Shown here: positions 52,739 through 60,596 of the stretch, in pieces
Layout of the letters: each line of letters starts with the position of its first letter
Position numbering within the stretch: position 1 is the stretch's first letter
Assembly: GCA_905214305.1 (NCBI GenBank)
Contig: CAJMLK010000005.1
Coordinates: 19,415 to 83,414, forward strand
DNA: 64,000 bases
Source: an uncultured bacterium
GTDB lineage: Bacteria; Desulfobacterota; Desulfovibrionia; Desulfovibrionales; Desulfovibrionaceae
Direction: 5' to 3'
Position numbers and translations under genes: made by a program
The notes under the pieces: model-generated
Databases searched by the model: none
Told to the model about the DNA's origin: nothing
What the model saw: the letters and a program-made list of their open reading frames with translations, nothing else

Positions 52739-53506
52739 TCAGGCCCCGATAATTTGTAAGAAGCTTTGCGCCTCTAAAGAGGCTCCTCCTACCAAAAGAC
52801 CATCCACATTGTCAAGGGCGATAAGCGCTCCGGCATTATCAGGCTTCACGCTTCCGCCATACAGAATCGGCAATTTTTTGCCGGAATCACCCACAAATCT
52901 TTCAAGCAGGGCCCGTGTAACGCCGTGCGCTTCCCGCACTTCACCGGGACCAGCCACCTTGCCCGTGCCTATGGCCCACACTGGCTCGTAGGCAATCGCC
53001 AAACGGCCCGGCAGGGTTTCACCGGACATTCCGTCGGGCCTGGCCTCAAAGAACGCGGTCAGCTGCCGTTCAAGCACGGCATACAGACTGCCCTGTTCGC
53101 GCTCTTCAAGTTTTTCTCCGATGCAAAGCATGGTCTTGAGGCCATGACTGAGGGCAAAAACCGCTTTGCGTGCCACAAGTTCATCGCTTTCACCAAAAAC
53201 ATGTCTGCGTTCAGAATGTCCTGCAAGAGCCCACTGCGCGCCAACATCACGCAGCATGTCAACAGAAATTTCGCCCGTAAAAGCGCCTTCAGGCGCAGGA
53301 TAAAAATTCTGCGCACCCACGGACAGAGCTTCTTTACCGGCAAACGCCCGAACCACGCTTTCAATGGCGGTAAAAGGTGGAAAAACCACCACCTCGCGTC
53401 CGGCAGGCAAAACGTCGGGCAAAGCGGCCGCAAGCTCGCCAGCGGTTGTGGCGGCCTGAGTACGGTCTTTATACATCTTCCAGTTTGCAGCAATAATCTT
53501 GTGCAT
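52739..53506 (-). CDS. tpiA: Triosephosphate isomerase
   Basis: A 255-residue glycolytic TIM barrel interconverting dihydroxyacetone phosphate and glyceraldehyde 3-phosphate. The catalytic residues are all visible: Asn8 and Lys10 (AANWKM), His97 (AGHSERR) and Glu174 (AYEPVWAIGTG). The phosphate loop LYGGSVKPDNA is near the end. AAGGGG precedes ATG 53506. It lies 17 bases after rimI and 53 before secG. Confidence 0.97.
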   Translation of the reverse strand: MHKIIAANWKMYKDRTQAATTAGELAAALPDVLPAGREVVVFPPFTAIESVVRAFAGKEALSVGAQNFYPAPEGAFTGEISVDMLRDVGAQWALAGHSERRHVFGESDELVARKAVFALSHGLKTMLCIGEKLEEREQGSLYAVLERQLTAFFEARPDGMSGETLPGRLAIAYEPVWAIGTGKVAGPGEVREAHGVTRALLERFVGDSGKKLPILYGGSVKPDNAGALIALDNVDGLLVGGASLEAQSFLQIIGA

Positions 53507-53523
53507 ACATACCCCTTGCGGCG

Positions 53524-53997
53524 TTAAAGCTGACAGGAATTCAGCTCGCACTGGTAAATAAGGGCGTCTTCGCCCGTATCGGCATAGTACTTGCGTCGCA
53601 GGCCGACACGTTTGAAGCCGCAGCGTTCGTACAGGCTAATGGCTGGCGTATTGCTATCCCGTACTTCAAGCAAGACTTTATGCATATCCATTTTACGCGC
53701 CAGACGCAAGGCAACACGTAAAATGCGCAAGCCGTGTCCCTGCCGCCTCAGGCACGGGCGCACCGCCAGATTGAGTATTTCCAGCTCGTCTTCAGTGTGA
53801 TAGATGGAGATATAGCCCGCAAGCGTTTTGCCGTTGCCCAATCCAAAGGCCGCAAAGGCTTTTTGTCCGAAGGCGGCACGGCATTGCTCTTCTGACCAGG
53901 GCAGAGTAAAACATTCCCGCTCAATAACGGCCATTTCAGCCGCATGCTGCACCTCAAGCCGCAGCATGCGCCATTGCGGCCCCGTGGATATACTCAT
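53524..53997 (-). CDS. rimI: Ribosomal-protein-alanine N-acetyltransferase RimI-like
   Basis: A 157-residue GNAT enzyme. The acetyl-CoA loop RRQGHGLRIL (about 88-97) and the late ALIYQ and SLYERCGFKRVG segments are typical of RimI, which acetylates the N-terminal Ala of ribosomal protein S18. AAGGA lies nine bases before ATG 53997. The start codon shares two bases with the start of the divergent Nudix-like gene. Confidence 0.85.
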   Translation of the reverse strand: MSISTGPQWRMLRLEVQHAAEMAVIERECFTLPWSEEQCRAAFGQKAFAAFGLGNGKTLAGYISIYHTEDELEILNLAVRPCLRRQGHGLRILRVALRLARKMDMHKVLLEVRDSNTPAISLYERCGFKRVGLRRKYYADTGEDALIYQCELNSCQL

Positions 53998-54511
53998 GAA
54001 AACAATTCCTTATAGCGGAATAAAAAATCCTGACCACTACCTTGAAGTGGTGGACGGCGAAAACAGACCGTTGTGCATCATGCCTGACGAGGACGTCCTC
54101 CGCCAGCGCCTGCCCCACCGCACTGTGGCCTTGCTTGTGCGCGACAAAAATGGGCGCGCCCTGCTGACACGGAGTGGTCGGGGCTGGTGCTTTTCGTCAT
54201 ATGGGCGTGTTCCGGCAGGCATGTCGTGTGAATGCCGCGTTCGGGAGCTGCTGCTCAACCACTGGGGGCATGAGGGAAAACAGGTTTCTGCCCTCGGGCT
54301 TATTCCCCCCGGCCCTGAAAATGACGCGACTTTTCTGAATCTGTTTACCGCCAGACTGCCACGCGCCATCATTGCCGTCAGGGCCGCCGACCGGGATCGT
54401 CATCTGCTGGTGGACCGCGATGAACTCAAGGGAATGGGGACGCACTTTGCAGACCTTCTTTCCCCTCTCATGCGTGCCGCCCTGCAGCAGCAGTATTTTT
54501 TTTCAGCATAA
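53996..54511 (+). CDS. Nudix-fold protein with degenerate Nudix box
   Basis: A 171-residue protein. RTVALLVRDKNGRALLTRSG and the following strands fit a Nudix fold. The Nudix box itself, expected as G-x5-E-x7-REUxEExGU, is reduced to CECRVRELLLNHWG, so the two metal-binding Glu are replaced by Asn and His. Catalysis is doubtful. The ending DELKGMGTHFADLLSPLMRAAL in outline resembles isopentenyl-diphosphate isomerase-like or Nudix helper proteins. There is only a weak binding site before the ATG. Confidence 0.72.
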   Translation: MKTIPYSGIKNPDHYLEVVDGENRPLCIMPDEDVLRQRLPHRTVALLVRDKNGRALLTRSGRGWCFSSYGRVPAGMSCECRVRELLLNHWGHEGKQVSALGLIPPGPENDATFLNLFTARLPRAIIAVRAADRDRHLLVDRDELKGMGTHFADLLSPLMRAALQQQYFFSA

Positions 54512-54594
54512 TTTCGTATGCTGCCCTGATTCAAGGGCGCGTCCGCGGAACTGCCGGATCAAACGGTGCAGCAAAAATGGTCATCAAAGGTTCG

Positions 54595-55380
54595 TCAACT
54601 GGTCGGGCTTAGCAAGTCCACGGCCAGAGCATGCAGACGTCCATTACTGGCGAGCAGCGGTTGGCCAAACTGCAGCGGATCACCATTGAGATTGCTCACC
54701 CTGCCGCCCGCCTCTTCTACCAGAAGCATGCCTGCGGCGTAGTCCCAGGGTTTAAGGCCTGCCTCGTAAAAAATATCCAGTTTTCCGCAAGCCACATAGG
54801 CAAGGTCGATGGACGCCGCGCCGATGCGGCGTACCCCCTGGGCAATGGGGAGCACCAGAGCAAGACGCTCCATCACTTCAGGCAAACGTGTGGCAATGTC
54901 ATAGGGAAAGCCCGTGCCCACAAGGGCATCACCCAGACTGTCCACCCCGCTGACAGCAATGCGGGAATCGTTGCAAAACGCGCCATGCCCGCGCGCTGCC
55001 CAGTAGCAACGCCGAAGCATCGGCACATTCACAACCCCAAGCACAACCTGGCCCCGATGCCACAAAGCCACGGATGTGCCGACCTGCGGGATGCGATGCA
55101 CGAGATTGGTCGTGCCATCCACCGGGTCGATAATCCAGCAAGTGCCCTTGGGGGCAGAGTCTTCCCGGCAGCTTTCTTCTGCCATAAAGCACGCTTGCGG
55201 TACAAGACCGGCGAGTTTTTCCTTTAAAAAATTTTCAACGGCCAGGTCAGTCTGGGTTACCAGATCAATACTGCCTTTATGACGTACGTTGCTGGGCTGA
55301 AACCAGTGTTCGCGCACGATCTCGCCGCTTTGCAGCACGATGTCTACACAGCTCCTGAGAATGGAATGAACATCAATCAT
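54595..55380 (-). CDS. suhB: Inositol monophosphatase family protein
   Basis: A 261-residue lithium-sensitive phosphatase family member. The metal site is clear: EESC (Glu about 70), IDPVDGTTNLVH (about 89-100) and KPWDYAAGMLLVEEAGG (about 212-228). The substrate may be inositol monophosphate or, as in SuhB, the role may be in rRNA antitermination. AAGGA lies seven bases before ATG 55380. Copy B of the interspersed repeat lies upstream. Confidence 0.92.
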   Translation of the reverse strand: MIDVHSILRSCVDIVLQSGEIVREHWFQPSNVRHKGSIDLVTQTDLAVENFLKEKLAGLVPQACFMAEESCREDSAPKGTCWIIDPVDGTTNLVHRIPQVGTSVALWHRGQVVLGVVNVPMLRRCYWAARGHGAFCNDSRIAVSGVDSLGDALVGTGFPYDIATRLPEVMERLALVLPIAQGVRRIGAASIDLAYVACGKLDIFYEAGLKPWDYAAGMLLVEEAGGRVSNLNGDPLQFGQPLLASNGRLHALAVDLLSPTS

Positions 55381-55469
55381 GATATATCCTTGGGCATTGA
55401 CTGACAGAACATGGCCGTCTGCCGGACGTTCCGGCGCAGAGCACAATGAAAAAAAGCAGCGACAGCACT
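55381..55469. other. Upstream region of suhB
   Basis: Presumed to hold the suhB promoter. No clear -35/-10 pair stands out and there is no reading frame worth calling. Confidence 0.35.
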
Positions 55470-55782
55470 TGAGCATTTGCATTGTGAAACTGCTCTGGCG
55501 GCTGCGTGAGCAGTGGCCCGTCGCAAAGTTGCAAGCGCAGCTTCAACCGTTACGATAAGAAAATACGGATACTTCATAAATTGTAACGCAGGAAACTACG
55601 CTTGCAGGCAGCATGTGTAACGATCGGCCTGTTCCCACACAGTCGCTGTCGCCATTGGCAAGGCTCGCAGATTCGCCAACGACTGCCGCCAAGACAGCAG
55701 AGCTATTTGCTTGCGCGGTTAAGCATGGAAGCGAGCGTGTCTTAAACCTTGAGAAGGTACACTCTCAAGGTTAATCTGCTCT
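55470..55782 (+). repeat. Interspersed repeat, copy B (long form)
   Basis: It shares the opening TGAAACTGCTCTGGCGGCTG, GCGCAGCTTCAACCGTTACGA, GTAACGATCGGCCT, GACAGCAGAGCT and GCGCGGTTAAGCATGGAAGCG with copy C almost base for base over more than 300 bp. It closes with a perfect hairpin, ACCTTGAGA (55746-55754) with TCTCAAGGT (55763-55771), then AATCTGCTCT. The last bases of the element run into the stop codon of mreB. Confidence 0.8.
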
Positions 55783-56806
55783 AATTGATAAAAACGGAGC
55801 GATACGTCTCACGATCGAGCATGGCCTTGGCCGTGCCGCGCAGCACTGTGGTAAGCGGGTCTTTGTCCACAAAAACCTTGAGGCGCGTTTCGCGGGAAAG
55901 ATACTGATCAAGCCCCTTGAGCAAGGAGCCGCCGCCAGCCATGAGCATGCCGTTGCGGTAAATGTCCGCCGCCAGTTCAGGAGGCGTTTTTTCAAGGGCG
56001 CGCAGCACAACTTCCAGAATGGCCTGCACAGGCTCGCGCAATGCTTCGCGAATATGGGCTTCGGTCACTTTAACCACGCGGGGACAGCCGCGCACCATGT
56101 CTTTGCCCGAAACTTCAAGAATGGGCGCATTGGGTATGGGCATGGCCGAGCCAATAATTTTTTTGACATTTTCAGCTGTATTGTCGCCCACTTCCATGCG
56201 AAAAGCATCTCGCATGAAGCGCTGTACCGCCAAATTCATGGTGTCGCCGGCCACGCGTACGGACTGCGAGTTGGCTACGCCCGACAGCGTGATCACAGCC
56301 ACCTCGCTTGTGCCGCCGCCAATATCCAGCACAAGGTTGCCCAAAGGCTCATGAATGGGCAGGTCAGCCCCGATGGCTGCGGCCATCGGCTCTTCAATCA
56401 TGGAAATATCAACAACCCCGGCCAGCATGGCGGAGTCGATGACGGCCCTTTTTTCTACCTGAGTGATGCCGGTGGGGATGCATATGGTCATGGACGGCCT
56501 GACCAGCCGCAGACCATTCACAGCCTTTTGCACAAAATAGGAAATCATGGCCCGGGTAACGTCAAAATCCGCGATAACGCCATCCTTCATGGGTCGAACG
56601 GCACGGATGCTCCGGGGGGTGCGCCCGATATATTCTTTTGCTGCGGCGCCCACAGCCAGAACTTTGCCCGAAGCAGCATCAAGAGCCACTACCGACGGCT
56701 CGTTGACGACAATGCCGTGTGCCCTGGTGTAAAGCAGCGTGTTGGCCGTACCCAGGTCCATGGCGATGTCTTTGGACAAAAAGCGGAAAAGACGCCGCAA
56801 AAACAT
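55781..56806 (-). CDS. mreB: Rod-shape-determining actin homologue MreB
   Basis: A 341-residue actin-fold ATPase that directs lateral wall synthesis. It shows AMDLGTANTLLY (phosphate 1), VLDIGGGTSEVAVI (phosphate 2), EPMAAAIGADLPIHEP and MAGGGSLLKGLDQYLS (adenosine motif). The N-terminus MFLRRLFRFLS is a likely amphipathic membrane helix. mreC and mreD are not adjacent; instead the gene follows a GAF-domain gene by two bases. The stop codon TAG abuts repeat copy B. Confidence 0.95.
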   Translation of the reverse strand: MFLRRLFRFLSKDIAMDLGTANTLLYTRAHGIVVNEPSVVALDAASGKVLAVGAAAKEYIGRTPRSIRAVRPMKDGVIADFDVTRAMISYFVQKAVNGLRLVRPSMTICIPTGITQVEKRAVIDSAMLAGVVDISMIEEPMAAAIGADLPIHEPLGNLVLDIGGGTSEVAVITLSGVANSQSVRVAGDTMNLAVQRFMRDAFRMEVGDNTAENVKKIIGSAMPIPNAPILEVSGKDMVRGCPRVVKVTEAHIREALREPVQAILEVVLRALEKTPPELAADIYRNGMLMAGGGSLLKGLDQYLSRETRLKVFVDKDPLTTVLRGTAKAMLDRETYRSVFIN

Positions 56807-56808
56807 GA

Positions 56809-57849
56809 TCAGTATTCTTTTTCAGGTGGCATGGGGGCATTGTCCGGGTCGTATGCCTGCGGGCCGTTGCTGTGTACCCGGGCTTTGGGCAACATGCCGC
56901 GAAGGCGAACCTTGAGGTACAGGTTTTCAAGAAACAGGGCCAGATGGTCAACAGCCTGACGCACAAAACTGCGCATGGACTCATCAATCTGCCGGGGCTG
57001 CGTGTGCGCCAGACACAGAACACCGCGAGTGCTCTTGTTGATCATCACCGGCATGCAGATGGCCGCCTGAAAATCGGGCATGTCGGGCAGCTTGCCAAAC
57101 AGTACGGCCGAAGGCGCACCTTCCACCCCTTCTGCCATGACAGGCTGGTCATTGCGAAAGACCCAGCCTGTTATGCCGCTGCCCATGGGCAGGATCAGCG
57201 GTTCTTCCTGTCCGTCAAGCAGCAGGCGTGCCGACTCGGCTTCCACGCAGTACGTTTCGCCCGGCGTGTCAACCGAGGCAAAAGCGCAGTAGTCAAAACC
57301 GGTGGCTTCAACCATGATGCGCAGATAGTTCTGCAAAAATTGCGGCCAGCGCTTGTAGCGGAAACGTAAATCCTGAATGACGCCCAGCTCGACAAAGTAG
57401 CGCGGGATGTCCCCCGCAAAGTCCTGACGGCCCCTGCTACCCTGCTGCCGGGCCACAAGCTCGGCGAACATCTGAAGGATCTTGTGATCCTTGTCAGAAA
57501 AAGAGTACTGCCGCTTGCTGTCAACGCACAGGGCGCCCCCGGTCGGAACCGGGCAGCCCATGAATGCCTTGATGGACGCTTCTTCGCCCCCGGAGTAATA
57601 GCCAAGGTTGCTCTGGCGCTGATCAAAGTTTGGCACGAGCAGCGGCTGACGATTGCGCACAATCCAGCCAACCAGCCCCTTGCCCGGCAACACGGTGGCA
57701 TTGCCGCCGATTTTGTCGCCCAGGCTGAACGAAGCGGCCAAATGATGCAGCTCGCCTTCTTCATCGGGCAGGAAAAGTACAACGGAATATGCGTCAAAAA
57801 CGCTGCAAACGATACTGAGTATATGCTTTTCCAACGTGTTTTCAGTCAT
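56809..57849 (-). CDS. Tandem GAF-domain protein
   Basis: A 346-residue soluble protein with two GAF domains (about 5-140 and 165-315) and no output domain. Shared landmarks are LPGKGLVGWIVRNRQPLLVPN with GALCVDSK in the first, and MGSGITGWVFRNDQPVMAEG with RGVLCLAHT in the second. GAF domains bind small molecules or sense redox state; the ligand is unknown. ATG 57849 is chosen from position and N-terminal sense. Only two bases separate it from mreB, so the two are very likely co-expressed. Confidence 0.82.
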   Translation of the reverse strand: MTENTLEKHILSIVCSVFDAYSVVLFLPDEEGELHHLAASFSLGDKIGGNATVLPGKGLVGWIVRNRQPLLVPNFDQRQSNLGYYSGGEEASIKAFMGCPVPTGGALCVDSKRQYSFSDKDHKILQMFAELVARQQGSRGRQDFAGDIPRYFVELGVIQDLRFRYKRWPQFLQNYLRIMVEATGFDYCAFASVDTPGETYCVEAESARLLLDGQEEPLILPMGSGITGWVFRNDQPVMAEGVEGAPSAVLFGKLPDMPDFQAAICMPVMINKSTRGVLCLAHTQPRQIDESMRSFVRQAVDHLALFLENLYLKVRLRGMLPKARVHSNGPQAYDPDNAPMPPEKEY

Positions 57850-58122
57850 GATGATGCGGGTTTTATGGTGAAGCGGGCTGGCCGCGTAAATATCTGAGAG
57901 GCACACTTCTTGTAGCAAAGCGTACCGCCCCCGGCAACTGCTTTTGCGGCGTTTCAAGGCAGAGAGCAACGGCAGTGGGGGAAAAACAGGGCAATTCCAG
58001 CCATTTTTAAACAGGTGCAGGTGGCCCCCAGAGCGAAAAATGCTTATTTACCTGTAGTGACTACTGGAATTATTTTTAAAATAAGTATAAAAAATTAAAA
58101 AATCAGGTATCGGGATGCGCGG
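57850..58122. other. Divergent promoter region
   Basis: The part next to 58123 is very AT-rich (TTATTTTTAAAATAA and TATAAA near 58070-58090), in contrast to its surroundings. It probably carries the promoter of the 58123 gene. No reading frame stands out. Confidence 0.4.
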
Positions 58123-59841
58123 ATGATAAAATGGCAAGAGGTCTTCAGCAAAAATGGTCACCCCTGGAAGGACGCAAGCAGCCTGTCCGCTCCAGTGACC
58201 ATAAGCGACCTTGCGTCACTCAAGCATTTTCTTGATGCCGTGCACATACGTTTCTGTCTGGTAAAACCCTATCAGGAAAACAAGAACTATCCTGTTGTCG
58301 AGGGGCGCGAACTCTTGCCCTCCTTTGACAACGACATGTTCGAATACAAGGACCTGCCCGGCTTTGCCATGGTGGCCTTTGCCCGCCAGCTTGACTATTT
58401 TTCCGAAATATTTCAGTTCGACAAGCTGCACCCCGTCATAACAGAAGGCGAAGGGGCCAGCTGCCCGCTGGAAAATCAGGTCATGGGGCAGAATCTGCAA
58501 ACCCTCGCTTCCCGTCTGCCGCGCATGCATCAGGAAGTATTTCGTCATCAGTTCCGCTCTACGGATACGGTGCTGCTTGAAAACTACCCTGCCCTCATGC
58601 CCTATCTGCTCAATATGGACAGGGCGCAGGTTCTTGCCTGGGATGCCGACAACCAGTTTCATCTGGCTGGCATTTTTGCTTCCTTCCCCTCCGACATTGA
58701 TAGCGAACTCAAGCGCTTCGGCATACGCATCGGCAAGTTCGTCTATGGCGACAGCGACATCTACGAACGCAACCGCATGTTTGTCTATCAGTACCTTATG
58801 GAGCTGTACGGCTTTCCCATTGTGTCCGAACGGCGCACGTCCAGCGCGCTCTTCTCGCGCAAGCTCCACAAGATGGGGGAGCATTTTCTTTTGCGCGTTC
58901 TCGGCCAGACAGACAGAACCATCACAACATATACCGCCACTGGGGAAAACTTGCGTTATCCTCTGCTGGAAAAGGTTGCTCTGGTGGCTGTAGACGCCGA
59001 TCACGACGAGGCGCTTGAAATTATCGACCGTGACGGCTTTTTTCTCGACAAGCCCCGGCGCGTGGTCATCCTGCGCGTAAGATACCGCCAGCACAGCTTT
59101 GACTCCAGCAACGTGCGTCAGGATCGCGCCCTTTCGGTTGTGGCCCAGGAGGTACTGCACCCGCTTACCGGCGAACCGCTCAAGGGCCTGAACCTGATCA
59201 AAGACACATCGAACATGTTTTTGCGGCTTAACGACATTGTGCGGGGCGAATTTACCGGGCGCATCATCTATAAGCGCACCGAGGTGGTGGAAAACACCGA
59301 TACCCACGAAAAGCGCCTCAAATTTCTGTACAGCTGGCTCACCAAGCATCAGCGCCGCATGATCAGCTACAGTGACGAGTTTTTTTCAAATGTGAGCAAG
59401 GTGCTGTGCAATTACCTGTACTCACCGGACAATGATGAGGTCTTTGACGGGCTGCGCGAGCTTTATCAGGACGTCTGCACGCGCTTCAGCTATATCCAGC
59501 AAGCCCGGCGTGTGCGCATTCTTGAAGACCTGTGCGGCCGCACATGCAAGGGAGTACACATCACATACCGTCAGATGATGACTGAAGCGGTAGCCCTGCT
59601 CAACGAACTGAAATTCGAGATTGTCAACTTCTTTCCGGCGCTGGTTGATGCTGTTATTGACTGTGTTGAAAAAATTTTGCGTGACCGCTACCTTCAGCGC
59701 CAATACCTGGAGCAGCCGGAAGACAGCCTTACCCCTGCCGGACTGGAAATTCGCAAGAACTACGGACGCCTCGTTTCCCTTCTGGATGGCTTCAAGGCCG
59801 TGCGCAAGGCGAGAACGGGCAAGGAAAATATTGTAGCATGA
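58123..59841 (+). CDS. Large uncharacterised protein, no recognised domain
   Basis: A 572-residue soluble protein without signal peptide or membrane helix. It is mixed helix and strand, rich in Arg, Leu and Phe, with no P-loop, zinc or other motif I can name. Features worth noting are two hydrophobic helical stretches near residues 490-530 (NELKFEIVNFFPALVDAVIDC in outline) and a basic C-terminus (GFKAVRKARTGKENIVA). The codon style matches its neighbours. Its stop overlaps rsmE (ATGA), making it the first gene of an rsmE-rarA-plsC operon. It is divergent from the GAF/mreB unit. Confidence 0.85.
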   Translation: MIKWQEVFSKNGHPWKDASSLSAPVTISDLASLKHFLDAVHIRFCLVKPYQENKNYPVVEGRELLPSFDNDMFEYKDLPGFAMVAFARQLDYFSEIFQFDKLHPVITEGEGASCPLENQVMGQNLQTLASRLPRMHQEVFRHQFRSTDTVLLENYPALMPYLLNMDRAQVLAWDADNQFHLAGIFASFPSDIDSELKRFGIRIGKFVYGDSDIYERNRMFVYQYLMELYGFPIVSERRTSSALFSRKLHKMGEHFLLRVLGQTDRTITTYTATGENLRYPLLEKVALVAVDADHDEALEIIDRDGFFLDKPRRVVILRVRYRQHSFDSSNVRQDRALSVVAQEVLHPLTGEPLKGLNLIKDTSNMFLRLNDIVRGEFTGRIIYKRTEVVENTDTHEKRLKFLYSWLTKHQRRMISYSDEFFSNVSKVLCNYLYSPDNDEVFDGLRELYQDVCTRFSYIQQARRVRILEDLCGRTCKGVHITYRQMMTEAVALLNELKFEIVNFFPALVDAVIDCVEKILRDRYLQRQYLEQPEDSLTPAGLEIRKNYGRLVSLLDGFKAVRKARTGKENIVA

Positions 59842-60596
59842 GTTTAGCTTTTTTTTACCTTGCTCCTGAAAAATGGGGAAAGGAAGTTTGCCTTGAGGAT
59901 CAGGAAGCCCGCCATCTGAGCCAGGTTTTGCGCCTTGGTCCCGGAGATGAAGTGGGCCTGCTGGATGGCTGCGGCCGCAAGGGCCGCTTTGTTGTGCGCA
60001 AGGCAGGCAAGAAAAACGTTCATCTTGAATGTCTCAATGAAGAACATCTGCCCTTGCCCAGGGCGCGGGCCGTCATTGCACTTGCTTTCAGCAAGGCCGT
60101 ACGGCGGGGATTTTTTATGGAAAAAGCCGTGGAGCTGGGCGCGCACGGCATATGGCTCTGGCAGGGTGACCACAGTCAGGGCAAGCTTTCGGCTGCTGCC
60201 ATTGAGGCATGCCAGGGACAGCTTGTGGCCGGGGCCAAACAGTGCGCCAATGCATGGTTGCCGGAAATGCGCGGCCTCACCAATGGCGTTGACGAACTTG
60301 TGGCGCTGGCCGCCGGAGCAGATCACCGGATTTTGCCGTGGGAAGCACAGGACAATGTGCCCATGCTTACTCCTGATCTGGCAGGGCGACCGGGCCTGAG
60401 CGTGTATGTCATCGGGCCAGAAGGCGGCTTTTCAGCACGCGAACTTGACGTGCTCAGGCATTCCGGCTTTATTGCCGTAAGTCTGGGAAACCGGGTGCTG
60501 CGTTGCGAAACTGCGGCCACACTGTGCCTTGGGTTGCACTGGTGGGCCTCGCAACTGCCTGAAAAAATGAATTTTAGCATGGAGTCCGGGGCATGA
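59838..60596 (+). CDS. rsmE: 16S rRNA m3U1498 methyltransferase RsmE
   Basis: A 252-residue SPOUT methyltransferase. It has an N-terminal PUA-like part (RHLSQVLRLGPGDEVGLLDG in outline), a middle with KAVRRGFFMEKAVELGA and the SAM-binding knot VIGPEGGFSARELDVL followed by LGNRVLRCETAA, all standard RsmE features. It overlaps both neighbours by four bases. Confidence 0.94.
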   Translation: MSLAFFYLAPEKWGKEVCLEDQEARHLSQVLRLGPGDEVGLLDGCGRKGRFVVRKAGKKNVHLECLNEEHLPLPRARAVIALAFSKAVRRGFFMEKAVELGAHGIWLWQGDHSQGKLSAAAIEACQGQLVAGAKQCANAWLPEMRGLTNGVDELVALAAGADHRILPWEAQDNVPMLTPDLAGRPGLSVYVIGPEGGFSARELDVLRHSGFIAVSLGNRVLRCETAATLCLGLHWWASQLPEKMNFSMESGA

